DNA from: Thiohalocapsa sp. ML1
GTDB lineage: Bacteria; Pseudomonadota; Gammaproteobacteria; Chromatiales; Chromatiaceae
Direction: 5' to 3'
NCBI RefSeq assembly: GCF_001469165.1
Contig: NZ_JABX01000015.1
Span: 62,001-126,000, forward strand
Length of the DNA: 64,000 bases
How positions within the stretch are numbered: the stretch's first letter is position 1; each line of letters opens with the position of its first letter. Shown here piece by piece: positions 43,321 through 51,368 of this stretch. The notes beneath the pieces are model-generated. The model saw only the letters and a program-made list of their open reading frames with translations. It made no database searches and had not been told where the DNA came from. The position numbers and the translations under genes are program-made.

Positions 43321-43995
43321 CTAGACGGCCGGCGGGCCGAGGATGGCGCCGTCGTCCATCTGGATGCGCCGCCGGGCGCGCTCGCCGAGTGCCGGGTCGT
43401 GGGTGACGACGATGAGGGTCAGACCTTGGCTGTTGAGGGCTTCCAGCGCCTCGATGACCTCCGCGCCGCTGGCGCGATCCAGGTTGCCGGTGGGCTCGTC
43501 GGCGAGCAGCAGGCTCGGGCGGGTGACCGTGGCCCGCGCGATGGCGACGCGCTGGCGCTGGCCGCCGGAGAGCTGGTCCGGACGGTGGTCGGCGCGCGGG
43601 GTCAGCCCGAGCGCGGCGAGCGCATCGGCCACCTGCCGGCGGCGCTCGCGCACCGGGGCGCCGGCGAGCATCAGCGGCAGCTCGACGTTCTCGGCGGCGG
43701 TAAGCCGCGGGATCAGATGAAACGCCTGGAAGACGAAGCCGATGCGCTCGCGCCGCAGCCGTGCGCGGCGCTCCTCGGGCAGCGTCGTCGTCTCGGTGCC
43801 GTCGAGCCGGTAGCTGCCGGCGTCGGGGCGGTCCAAGAGCCCCAGGATGTTCAGGAGCGTGCTCTTGCCGGAGCCGGACGGCCCCATGACGGCCGCGTAG
43901 TCGCCGTCTGCCAGGGTCAGGTCCAGGTTGCGCAGCGCGTGGACGGTCTGGTCGCCGACCTGGAAGCGGCGCTCGATGCCGGTAAGCTCGATCAT
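43321..43995 (-). CDS. ABC transporter ATP-binding protein, MacB/LolD-like
   Basis: 224-residue nucleotide-binding subunit: Walker A GPSGSGKST (38-46), Q-loop FVFQAFHLIPRL, signature LSGGQRQRVAIARA, Walker B LLLADEPTGNLD and switch His VVTHD. The MGPSGSGKSTLLNILGLLDRP and DEPTGNLD context is typical of MacB/LolD/FtsE exporters. It powers the two permeases encoded at 39107-41581. It is transcribed after the adaptor gene (30 bp apart). Confidence 0.95.
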   Translation of the reverse strand: MIELTGIERRFQVGDQTVHALRNLDLTLADGDYAAVMGPSGSGKSTLLNILGLLDRPDAGSYRLDGTETTTLPEERRARLRRERIGFVFQAFHLIPRLTAAENVELPLMLAGAPVRERRRQVADALAALGLTPRADHRPDQLSGGQRQRVAIARATVTRPSLLLADEPTGNLDRASGAEVIEALEALNSQGLTLIVVTHDPALGERARRRIQMDDGAILGPPAV

Positions 43996-44025
43996 GGGCG
44001 TGACGCGGGCTCGGCGGGCGGCGCC

Positions 44026-45195
44026 TCAGTCGGGCGCTGCCGTGTCCTCGGCGACGGCCGCCGCACCGGGCTCGACGCCGTCGCGGTCCAGCGACAGCAC
44101 CACGCGCTCGCCGGCCGCGAGCCCGGCGGTGACGGCGGTGCGCTCCCAGTTGCCGATGCCGGTCTCGATGTCGCGGGACGCGAGCAGACCGTCGGCGCCG
44201 AGCACCATGACCCGGTCCGGCTCGGCGCCCAGGCCGGGCTGGATGGCAGCCGTCGGCACCACCAGCGTCGCCGTCGCGACGGCGGTGACGACCTCGACAT
44301 CGGCGCTGTAACCCGCGAGCAGCGGCGGGTCGTCCGGCGGCTCGGCGATGACGACCTCGATCTCCACCGTGCGCGCCTGCTTTTCCTGATCCAGCACGTA
44401 GGGCGCGATGCGCCGCACGACGCCAACGAATTCACGCTCCGCGTAGGCGTCCAGAGTCACCCGTGCCTCGTCACCGAGCCGCACCCGTGCTGCGTCCACC
44501 TCGTCTATCGGTGCGGAGATGTAAAAGCAACTGTCGTCGATGAGGTCCACCGCCGGCGGCGTCGGGATGCCCGGCGGCGACGGCGTGACGTATTCGTTGA
44601 GCTCGCCCGAGACCTCCGCGACGACACCGGCGAAGGGCGCCGTCAGCCGCGAGCGCTCCAGCTCCGCCTCGGCGACCCCGACGCGGGCGGCGGCGACGCG
44701 CGCCGTTGCGCGAGCGGCCTCGCACTCGGCACGGCCCGCCGCGGCGGCGGTCTGGGCGCGGTCGATGGCCTCCTCGCTCGCCATGCGGCGCTCTTGCAGC
44801 TTCTCCTGCCGGGCGGCCTCGCGGGCGGCCTGCTCGGCGTTCAGGCAGGCGGCCTCGGCGCGGGCGATGCTGGCCTCGGCCTCGCGCTCGGCGAGGCGCA
44901 TTTGCGCGAGCAGGTCGCGATTCCAGAGCGCGAGCAGCAGCTCGCCCGCCTCGACCCGGTCGCCCTCGTGTGCCGGCAGCTCCGCGATCTGCCCGCCCAT
45001 GGCCGGCGCGAGCCGTGCCCGCCGACAGGCCTTGACGGTGCCGGCGCGGGTGTTGGCGACGATCTCCTCCACCTGCCCGCGCTCGACCTCGGCGACGCGC
45101 ACAGCCACCGGCTGCGGGCGCGACCAGACCCACCAGGCCGCCCCGGCGGCGAGCGCGAGCAGCAATATCAGGATTGGGCCGATGGGGATGCGCAC
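44026..45195 (-). CDS. Periplasmic adaptor (MacA/HlyD family membrane fusion protein)
   Basis: 389 residues. N-terminal membrane anchor (IGPILILLLALAAGAAWWV), barrel-sandwich strand pieces (VRVAEVERGQVEEIVANTRAG, LPAHEGDRVEAGELLLALWN), a coiled-coil hairpin of about 80 residues rich in Ala/Glu/Arg, and a beta-barrel part after VSGELNEYVTPSPPG. It links the inner-membrane ABC exporter to an outer-membrane channel such as TolC (not in the window). It is the first gene of the adaptor-ATPase pair; the promoter should lie in the short space before it. Confidence 0.92.
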   Translation of the reverse strand: MRIPIGPILILLLALAAGAAWWVWSRPQPVAVRVAEVERGQVEEIVANTRAGTVKACRRARLAPAMGGQIAELPAHEGDRVEAGELLLALWNRDLLAQMRLAEREAEASIARAEAACLNAEQAAREAARQEKLQERRMASEEAIDRAQTAAAAGRAECEAARATARVAAARVGVAEAELERSRLTAPFAGVVAEVSGELNEYVTPSPPGIPTPPAVDLIDDSCFYISAPIDEVDAARVRLGDEARVTLDAYAEREFVGVVRRIAPYVLDQEKQARTVEIEVVIAEPPDDPPLLAGYSADVEVVTAVATATLVVPTAAIQPGLGAEPDRVMVLGADGLLASRDIETGIGNWERTAVTAGLAAGERVVLSLDRDGVEPGAAAVAEDTAAPD

Positions 45196-45234
45196 GTGCT
45201 GGGCGGGGACGACCCGGTGCCTAAGGTCGGCTGG

Positions 45235-45741
45235 TCAGCACAGCGCGCAGCGGCTCGCGATGAGCCGGATCGCGTCGCGATTGGTCCAGGAGCCCACCAA
45301 CCGCGCGGCATCCTCTGCGCGCAGCCAGCGATGATCGCTGTGCTCGTCCGCCGCCAGCCGAATCAGCCGCCGCCCCGGCAGCGGCAGCGCGAACCAGTGC
45401 TCGCGGTTGAAGCAGACCCCGGGCCGATAGCGCGCCCGCCAGGCGGGCTTGATGGGAAAGAGCCGCGTGCTGTGCAGGTCCATGAGCGCGCCGCCGCCGC
45501 AGAGGCCGGTCTCCTCCCGCAACTCCCGCAGCGCCGCCGACCGCGGCGTCTCACCCGGCCGCAGGCTGCCGGTGACGGACTGCCAGAAGTGCGGCGGGTG
45601 CACGCGGTCCAGCAGCAGGAAGTCGCCCGCGTGGGTGAAGACGACGACGAGGACGGAGATGGGACGCTTCGCGCGCTCGACATCGCCGCGCGCCGCACTG
45701 GCAAATCCATCCGCTCCCAGCGAGCCCGAGGTCATGGACAT
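45235..45741 (-). CDS. nudB: Dihydroneopterin triphosphate diphosphatase (NudB)
   Basis: 168-residue Nudix hydrolase. The perfect Nudix box GSLRPGETPRSAALRELREE (G-x5-E-x7-R-E-U-x-E-E) sits after FWQSVTG, the NudB-specific lead-in; RYRPGVCFNREHWFALPLP and WTNRDAIRLI also match NudB. It removes pyrophosphate from dihydroneopterin triphosphate in folate synthesis. Start ATG 45741, or ATG 45735. Its usual neighbour aspS lies upstream on the same strand, separated by the small toxin-antitoxin-like genes. Confidence 0.9.
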   Translation of the reverse strand: MSMTSGSLGADGFASAARGDVERAKRPISVLVVVFTHAGDFLLLDRVHPPHFWQSVTGSLRPGETPRSAALRELREETGLCGGGALMDLHSTRLFPIKPAWRARYRPGVCFNREHWFALPLPGRRLIRLAADEHSDHRWLRAEDAARLVGSWTNRDAIRLIASRCALC

Positions 45742-45843
45742 GCCCCCGGGCGCCTCATGCGGGGCCTGCGGCAGAATGCACCACCCGCTCGACAGCGCGC
45801 TTCTCCTCTATTATTTTTCACTGCCAGTCATCGTTCATCCGGG

Positions 45844-46035
45844 GTGGCCAATGAGGGCGTCAATCGTAAGTCCGACCTGTGGGGGGCGCTGGCTCCCGCG
45901 CTCCAGCGTGCGAGCAAGGGCGAACGCTCTGCGTCCCCGAGCCGCTCGATCGCAACGAATGGCTGGCCGTTCTGGCAATACTATAAACACGAAGCCGGCG
46001 TCCGGCGCAGTCTCGCCGAGCTGAGAGACCGCTGA
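45844..46035 (+). CDS. Small protein, 63 aa, possible antitoxin partner
   Basis: Begins at GTG 45844 and ends two bases before the next ATG. The sequence includes NEGVNRKSDLWGALAPALQR and ends GWPFWQYYKHEAGVRRSLAEL. The C-terminal W-x-F-W-x-Y-Y...G-x-R-x-S-L-x-x-L-R pattern looks conserved-like. The very tight spacing to the downstream RelE-like gene suggests a two-gene toxin-antitoxin operon with this as the first component. Function is inferred from context only. The GTG is the best available start; it has no strong Shine-Dalgarno. Confidence 0.55.
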   Translation: MANEGVNRKSDLWGALAPALQRASKGERSASPSRSIATNGWPFWQYYKHEAGVRRSLAELRDR

Positions 46036-46037
46036 GC

Positions 46038-46334
46038 ATGGCCGCCAAGCGCGTGCTCTTAGATCTGAACTTCCCCGCGTTTCAAGCGGATCTGTTCAAC
46101 CTCGACGTCAGCGAGCTGAAACCCGTCCTCAAGACCCTGCGCAAGCTGCGCGGGCTGGACTGGCCCACGCTCTACAGGGACCACGGGCTGAACTGGGAAC
46201 AGATCAAAGACGCGCCAGGGCGCTTTACGATTCGACTGTCGCAGCGCAGCCGCGCTGTCGTCCGGCGGGACGGAGATTACGTCCGCTTCATCGCCTTGCA
46301 TACGGACCACGACAGCGCCTACGGCAAGAAATAG
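46038..46334 (+). CDS. RelE-like toxin-type small protein, 98 aa
   Basis: Basic protein with VLKTLRKLRGLDWPTLYRDHGLNW (first part of a RelE-like helix pair, described by its ends), GRFTIRLSQRSRAVVRRDGD and YVRFIALHTDHDSAYGKK. The order 'helices, then IRLSQRSRAVV strand, then RFIALHTDHDSAY' matches annotated 'cytotoxic translational repressor' proteins of toxin-antitoxin modules. It follows the 63-aa gene by two bases. Toxic activity is a prediction from the fold-like pattern. Confidence 0.65.
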   Translation: MAAKRVLLDLNFPAFQADLFNLDVSELKPVLKTLRKLRGLDWPTLYRDHGLNWEQIKDAPGRFTIRLSQRSRAVVRRDGDYVRFIALHTDHDSAYGKK

Positions 46335-46347
46335 GCAGGGCTGCGCG

Positions 46348-46608
46348 TCAATGCTTGCCGTTGCTCGCAAGCCGTTCTGCCAACGACTCCAGGTCTGTCT
46401 CCGACGGCAGGTTGTCGTCCATCCAGGCATCTGCGGCCTGCAGCCGCTCGCGCATCTCGGCCGTGTAGAGCCAAGCGTCGCATTCCGGGATCACCCGCAT
46501 GGGCTTGAGCAGTATCGAGCCGTCGTCGCGCACCTCGACATCGAAGTAACGGCCCGCGAACTGCTTGCCCAGGGACAACTGGCCGCTGTTGCCTACCATC
46601 TTCAACAT
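46348..46608 (-). CDS. AbrB/MazE-type (SpoVT-like) antitoxin-like protein
   Basis: 86 residues from ATG 46608, which has a perfect AGGAGG eleven bases upstream. The N-terminus MLKMVGNSGQLSLGKQFAGR YF, then VEVRDDGSILLKPMRVIPE, is the swapped-hairpin AbrB DNA-binding pattern; the C-terminal helix (WMDDNLPSETDLESLAERL) is the usual toxin-binding tail. No toxin gene follows on its own strand. It converges head-on with the RelE-like gene 14 bp away, so it may be an orphan antitoxin or act with that module. Confidence 0.78.
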   Translation of the reverse strand: MLKMVGNSGQLSLGKQFAGRYFDVEVRDDGSILLKPMRVIPECDAWLYTAEMRERLQAADAWMDDNLPSETDLESLAERLASNGKH

Positions 46609-46686
46609 GGTTCGGGATTCCTCCTGAACAAGGATCATGCGGCATGATATGCGGGCCGCATGACAGCCCGCAACAAAGCCGGCACG

Positions 46687-46850
46687 CCCCTAGCCCCTAG
46701 ATTGCTTGCCGGCGCCAAATGTTTGCTGATGAGTCAAGTTTCGACGGGGCGTCGGACTCGCGAGGTGCGTCGGGATCGGGGTCGAAATCGAAATCGAACC
46801 GGGTGCCAGCCGATCCCGATCCCGATCCCGATAGCGATTTCGATAGCGAT
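46687..46850. repeat. Simple-sequence repeats between abrB-like gene and aspS
   Basis: Contains CCCCTAG twice at 46687-46700 (complement of the GGGGCTA repeat at 11152), then GTCGAAATCGAAATCGAA near 46781-46797, then three CGATCC units at 46811-46830 followed by CGATAGCGATTTCGATAGCGAT. The GATCGGGGTC/CGATCCCGATC parts are partly self-complementary. No gene is seen in 46609-46897 apart from this. Confidence 0.8.
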
Positions 46851-46897
46851 GAGCACGACTCGTCGGTCTGAGGTGAAGCCTCCCTAGCCCCTGAACA

Positions 46898-48676
46898 TCA
46901 GGCCCGAAGCTTGATCCGCAGCGCCAGCTCCTTAAGCTGCGCCTCGTCCACGGCTGACGGCGCGTCGGTGAGCAGGCAAGAGGCGGTCTGCGTCTTCGGG
47001 AAGGCCATGACGTCGCGGATGGACGGGCTGCCGGTCATCAGCATCACGAGCCGGTCCAGCCCGAAGGCGATGCCGCCGTGGGGCGGGCAGCCGTACTTGA
47101 GCGCGTTGAGCAGGAAGCCGAAGCGCGCCTCGGCGTCCGCGTCGCTGATCTTGAGCAACCGGAACACGCTTCGCTGCACCTCCTCGCGATGAATACGGAT
47201 GGAGCCGCCGCCGACCTCGGTGCCGTTCAGCACCAGGTCATAGGCACGGGACTCGACACCGCCGGGATCGGACTCCAGGCGCTCCAGTTGGTCGTCCTTG
47301 GGAGCGGTGAACGGATGGTGCAGCGCGACCCAGCGGCCCGTGCTCGGGTCGTGCTCGAACATCGGGAAGTCCACGACCCAGAGCGGGCGCCAGCCGGACT
47401 CCGCCAAGCCCCGCTCGTGGCCGAGCTTGGTGCGCAGCGCGCCGATGGCCTCGTTGACGACGTTGGCCTTGTCGGCACCGAAGAAGATCAGGTCGCCATC
47501 CTGCGCGCCGGTGCGCGCCATGATGCCGGTCACCGCGGCATCGGGCAGGAACTTCAGAATCGGCGACTGCAGGCCCTCGCGGCCCTGCGCCGCCCACTCG
47601 TTGACCTTGATGTAGGCGAGCCCCTTAGCGCCGTAGATGCCGACGAACTTGGTGTAGTCGTCGATCTCCTTGCGCGAGAGCTCGGCGCCGCCGGGCAGGC
47701 ACAGCGCCGCGACGCGGCCCTCCGGGTCCGCCGCCGGGCCGGCGAAGACCTTGAAGTCCACCTCGCCCAGCAGGTCCGCGACATCCACCAGCTCCAGCGG
47801 CACGCGCAGGTCCGGGCGGTCGGAGCCGTAGCGGCGCATGGCCTCGGCATAGGTCAAGCGCGGGAAGGGGTCCGGCAGGTCCACGCCCAGCACCTGCTGG
47901 AACAGCGTGCGGATCATGCGCTCCATCAGGCCCGTCAGCTCGGCCTCGTCCATGAACGAGGTCTCGATGTCGAGCTGCGTGAACTCGGGCTGGCGGTCGG
48001 CGCGCAGGTCCTCGTCGCGGAAGCAGCGCGCTATCTGATAGTAGCGATCGAAGCCCGACATCATCAGCAGTTGCTTGAAGAGCTGCGGCGACTGCGGCAG
48101 CGCGTAGAACTCGCCCGGGTGCACGCGGCTCGGCACCAGGTAGTCGCGCGCGCCCTCGGGCGTGGACTTGGTGAGGATGGGCGTCTCGATGTCGAGAAAG
48201 CCCTCGGCGTCCAGGAAGGCACGCATGGTGGCCGTAATGCGCGAGCGGATGCGCAGGCGATGCTGCATCTCCGGGCGACGCAGGTCGATGTAGCGATAGC
48301 GCAGCCGCACCTCCTCGGAGGTGTCGGTGTGGTAGTCGTCGAGCTGAAACGGCGGCGTCTCGGCGCGGTTCAGCACCCTGAGCCCGAGCCCGAGCAGCTC
48401 CACCTCGCCGGTGGGCAGGTGCGGGTTCTCGGTGCCGTCGGGGCGGCGGCGCACACGGCCCTCGACGGCGACGACGAACTCGCTCCGCAACTGCTCGGCC
48501 AGCGCGAAGATCTCCGCGCGGTCCGGATCGAACACCACCTGCACCAGGCCGCTGCGATCGCGCAGGTCCACGAAGATGACGCCGCCGTGGTCGCGCCGAC
48601 GGTGCACCCAGCCGGCGAGCCGAACGGTCTCGTCGAGGAGTCCGGCGTGAAGCTCGCCGCAGTAATGGCTGCGCAT
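46898..48676 (-). CDS. aspS: Aspartyl-tRNA synthetase
   Basis: 592-residue class II synthetase charging tRNA-Asp. N-terminal OB fold for anticodon binding ([24 protein letters not shown], named by its start and end), class II motif 2 ([20 protein letters not shown] region), bacterial GAD insertion domain near 300-420 ([19 protein letters not shown]), and motif 3 [11 protein letters not shown]. Length equals bacterial AspRS (about 590). Upstream on the same strand is fmdB, the common gammaproteobacterial neighbour. The leader contains two strong hairpins. Confidence 0.97.
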   Translation of the reverse strand: MRSHYCGELHAGLLDETVRLAGWVHRRRDHGGVIFVDLRDRSGLVQVVFDPDRAEIFALAEQLRSEFVVAVEGRVRRRPDGTENPHLPTGEVELLGLGLRVLNRAETPPFQLDDYHTDTSEEVRLRYRYIDLRRPEMQHRLRIRSRITATMRAFLDAEGFLDIETPILTKSTPEGARDYLVPSRVHPGEFYALPQSPQLFKQLLMMSGFDRYYQIARCFRDEDLRADRQPEFTQLDIETSFMDEAELTGLMERMIRTLFQQVLGVDLPDPFPRLTYAEAMRRYGSDRPDLRVPLELVDVADLLGEVDFKVFAGPAADPEGRVAALCLPGGAELSRKEIDDYTKFVGIYGAKGLAYIKVNEWAAQGREGLQSPILKFLPDAAVTGIMARTGAQDGDLIFFGADKANVVNEAIGALRTKLGHERGLAESGWRPLWVVDFPMFEHDPSTGRWVALHHPFTAPKDDQLERLESDPGGVESRAYDLVLNGTEVGGGSIRIHREEVQRSVFRLLKISDADAEARFGFLLNALKYGCPPHGGIAFGLDRLVMLMTGSPSIRDVMAFPKTQTASCLLTDAPSAVDEAQLKELALRIKLRA

Positions 48677-48694
48677 GGTGGTCTGTCCCCTTGG

Positions 48695-48745
48695 GCGCCG
48701 GCCGAGCCGGCGCGTGAAAACGACACGGGCGGCTCAACGCCGCCC
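48695..48745 (-). promoter_or_regulatory. Two hairpins in the aspS leader
   Basis: Stem 48695-48702/48706-48713 (GCGCCGGC with CGA loop) and stem 48727-48733/48739-48745 (GGGCGGC with TCAAC loop) lie 19-70 bp before the aspS start codon, between fmdB and aspS. They may be a processing or attenuation element, or a weak terminator for fmdB. Confidence 0.4.
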
Positions 48746-48819
48746 GAAAAAGCAGATCAAGATAGCGCCCGGTCGCCCCCCGCGCAAGGCAGGCACGGCG
48801 GGCGGGCGACCGGGTTACC

Positions 48820-49194
48820 TCAGCTCGCGGCGGCCGCCTTCGGTGCCGGCTTGTCGGCGGGCTTGGCGGCGGGCTTGTCGGCCGGCTTGGCGGCGGCGGC
48901 CTTGTCGGCACCCCCGGCGGTGCCGGGCTTGTCCGTGGACGTATCCTTTGCGGGCGCCTTGTCCTTGGCGTCCGCCGGCTTCTCGCCGCCGTCATGCAGG
49001 TTCTTCTTGCCGTCCTTCTTGAAGTCGGTCTCGTACCAGCCGGCGCCCTTCAACCGGAAGGCGGCGGCGGTGATCTGCTTTCTCAGCGCCGCAGCACCGC
49101 ACGCGGGGCAGTCGGTCAGGGGGGCATCGCTGAGCTTCTGTAGCGCATCGAGCTCGTGGCCGCAGCTCTCGCAGCGATAGGCGTAAATGGGCAT
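48820..49194 (-). CDS. FmdB-type zinc ribbon protein
   Basis: 124 residues. The first 60 form an FmdB zinc ribbon: MPIYAYRCESCGHE, with Cys8, Cys11, Cys29 and Cys32 as zinc ligands. The C-terminal half is a low-complexity Ala/Lys/Pro/Asp tail (KPADKPAAKPADKPAPK), longer than in many homologues and probably disordered. The family is called 'putative regulatory protein', but its biochemical role is not known. It is expressed ahead of aspS on the same strand. Confidence 0.9.
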   Translation of the reverse strand: MPIYAYRCESCGHELDALQKLSDAPLTDCPACGAAALRKQITAAAFRLKGAGWYETDFKKDGKKNLHDGGEKPADAKDKAPAKDTSTDKPGTAGGADKAAAAKPADKPAAKPADKPAPKAAAAS

Positions 49195-49270
49195 GGTCGC
49201 AAATCCTCACCGGGGGTATCGAACAACCCGCACATGGTAGGGTTACGGGCACCGCTTTCAAAGCACTCGC

Positions 49271-49393
49271 TACTTTGACAAGCTCAATGCGCCCGCCACT
49301 CTGCTGACGGGCCTGGACCGCCCCACCAAGGCGCAGCTCACGGCCGCGATGGCAGACCATGTGCTCACCCAGGCCGAGTTGGTGGGCACCTAG
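49271..49393 (+). pseudogene. Possible C-terminal remnant of an unidentified gene
   Basis: A 40-codon open stretch with protein-like composition (FDKLNAPATLLTGLDRPTKA, then AMADHVLTQAELVGT, stop) without a start codon or ribosome binding site, in the gap between fmdB and the SDR gene. It may be the tail of a deleted gene; no family is assigned. Confidence 0.25.
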
Positions 49394-49435
49394 CGCAAGG
49401 GCGACTGACGACCGCCATCGGGAGGACTCAAGCAC

Positions 49436-50284
49436 ATGGCAGCACCACGCAGCATCCTCATCACCGGCTGCTCCAGCGGCATCGGCCACGCCTGCGCGCA
49501 TGGGCTGGCGGCGCGGGGCTGGCAGGTCATCGCCTCCGCGCGCAAGGCGACGGATGTGACGCGGCTCGCGGACGAGGGCCTGACCACGGTACAGCTCGAT
49601 CTCGACGACCCGGCGAGCATCGCGGCCGGGCTCGATGCCGCGCTGGCACACACCGGCGGGCGGCTTGATGCGCTGTTCAACAACGGCGCCTACGGCCAGG
49701 CCGGCGCCGTGGAGGACCTGACGCGGGACGTGCTGCGCGCACAGTTCGAGACCAACCTGTTCGGCTGGCACGAGCTCACCTGCCGCGCCATCCCGCTCAT
49801 GCGCGCCCAAGGGCACGGGCGCATCGTGCAGAACAGCTCCGTGCTGGGCCTGATCGCCCTGCCCTTCCGCGGCGCCTATGTGGCGAGCAAGTTCGCGCTG
49901 GAGGGGCTCACCGATACGCTGCGCCTGGAGCTGGCCGGCAGCGGCATCCACGTCAGCCTCATCGAGCCCGGGCCGATCTTGAGCCGCTTCCGCGAGAACG
50001 GCTATGCGATGTACTTGCGCACCATCGATGCCGAGCACAGCGTCCACCGCGACGCCTATGCTCGGATGGAGGCCCGTCTCACCACGGAAGGCCCGGCACA
50101 GCCCTTCACGCTGCCGCCGGAGGCGGTGCTGAACAAGCTCATCCACGCCCTCGAAAGCCCGCGACCGCGACCGCGCTACTACGTCACCTTCCCAACCCAT
50201 CTCATGGCCACGCTCAAGCGCCTGCTCGGCACCCGGGCGTTAGACTCGACGCTGATGCGCATCAGCCGCGGCGGCGGCGGTTGA
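49436..50284 (+). CDS. Short-chain dehydrogenase/reductase
   Basis: 282-residue classical SDR: NAD(P)-binding TGCSSGIG, structural NNGAYGQAG (NNAG variant), catalytic Ser in QNSSVLG, and YVASK with catalytic Tyr and Lys. The Arg in SARK after the second strand suggests a preference for NADP(H). It resembles SDRs acting on lipid or retinol-like substrates, but the substrate cannot be read. GGAGGA lies nine bases before the ATG. The C-terminus (THLMATLKRLLGTRALDSTL) is basic and partly hydrophobic, possibly membrane associating. Confidence 0.92.
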   Translation: MAAPRSILITGCSSGIGHACAHGLAARGWQVIASARKATDVTRLADEGLTTVQLDLDDPASIAAGLDAALAHTGGRLDALFNNGAYGQAGAVEDLTRDVLRAQFETNLFGWHELTCRAIPLMRAQGHGRIVQNSSVLGLIALPFRGAYVASKFALEGLTDTLRLELAGSGIHVSLIEPGPILSRFRENGYAMYLRTIDAEHSVHRDAYARMEARLTTEGPAQPFTLPPEAVLNKLIHALESPRPRPRYYVTFPTHLMATLKRLLGTRALDSTLMRISRGGGG

Positions 50285-50311
50285 CCGCGACGGTCGGATG
50301 CTGCGCGCTGG

Positions 50312-51040
50312 CTAGCCCGCGCTCGCCAGTTCCTCGGCCAGCAGGCGCAGCCCAATGGCCTCGACCTGTTCGGTGATGGGGTAACGATCATCGCCGGCAT
50401 GCACCAGCAAGGCCCGCGTCGGCCGGAGGTCCGCGATCGCCTTGCGAGGCGTTGAGCAGCCCACCCTGCAGATGCGCGAGCATGGTCCAGAGCCGCTCCA
50501 GCGTCGCCGCCGGGATACGCGGCCCGAACAACGGCACGTCGCGCTCCAGGTAGGTGCGAATGAAGTCCCGGCGCAGCCGCCAGACTGTCCGCATCGCTGT
50601 CGGCCAGGTACGGGTCCGGGAAGCCGCCGCGCAGCCAAAGCCGTTCCCGCGCCGCGCGGTCGCCGGGAATCTCCAACGCCGTCAGCGTCGTCAGCTCAAT
50701 GTAGGCAATGCGCCCGGCCAGACTCTCGCCGGACTGGCGCAGCAGGTCGATGGACGCCGAGCCGAGGATCAGAAAACGGCCCTTGCCCTTCTGCCTGCGG
50801 CGCCCGCGGTCGATCACCCCGCGCAGGGTGTCGAACAGCTCCGGCATGCGGTGGATCTCGTCCAGGATCACCAGCCGGTCCTCGGCGGCCGCAAGGAACA
50901 GGGCCGGGTTGGCGAGGCGGTTGCGGTCGTCGCGCTCTTCCAGGTCCAGATAGAGTGCATCTCGCCCCTCGCCAATCGCGAGCGCCTCGGCGCGGCTCGA
51001 TGCCGCGTCGGCGGCGTCTGGGCTGATCAGAGAGCACATG
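50312..51040 (-). pseudogene. Decayed AAA ATPase-DUF4143 gene
   Basis: Pieces of a DUF4143-type ATPase are spread over three minus-strand frames. Frame A (about 51040-50605) keeps LYLDLEERDDRNRL, RLVILDEIHRMPELFDTLRG (Walker B) and FLILGSASIDLLRQSGESLAGR, then LWLRGGFPDPYLADS. Frame B (50594-50430) keeps FIRTYLERDVPLFGPRIPA and HLQGGLLNASQ. Frame C (to 50312) keeps DLRPTRALLVHAGDDRYPI. The N-terminal Walker A is missing, and roughly 150 codons between frames B and C are deleted. The product is certainly non-functional. Confidence 0.8.
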
Positions 51041-51368
51041 CGCAGTGGTCCGCCCGGCGGCGCGGCATGGCCAACCGCCCGGCGCCCGCGCCGCAGATCG
51101 CGCACCGGGGGCATTGAGCCCCCGGCGCGCGAAGCCGGCTGAAAGCCGGCGCTCCCAGTCCGTGCCGGCGCGGTGTCGAGCGATCCCTCAGTTTGGGACA
51201 CCTTTTTGAGAGCCATCAGCGACTTCCGAGAGTCCGACCCCCGAACTTTGCCTGCCCATCCGCAAAGCTACCACTTGTTGATCCGCTCGCTACTGTCTTC
51301 CAGCCTCAGGTGGGTGCCGCGCTGCGTCAGCTCCTTGACCTCGTCCACAGGAGCCGGGCCGCGGCGGC
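51041..51368. other. Intergenic region with REP-like hairpin
   Basis: No gene recognised. It includes a REP-like hairpin at 51134-51150 (GCCGGCT-GAA-AGCCGGC followed by GCTCCCA), related to the elements at 27154, 32985 and 43236. The remainder may include the degraded 5' end of the DUF4143 gene. Confidence 0.55.

Noticed and set aside
43126-46035. A 969-codon plus-strand frame across the ABC ATPase, adaptor and nudB genes
   Set aside because: Antisense shadow of three clear genes; only its last 63 codons (from GTG 45844) look like protein.
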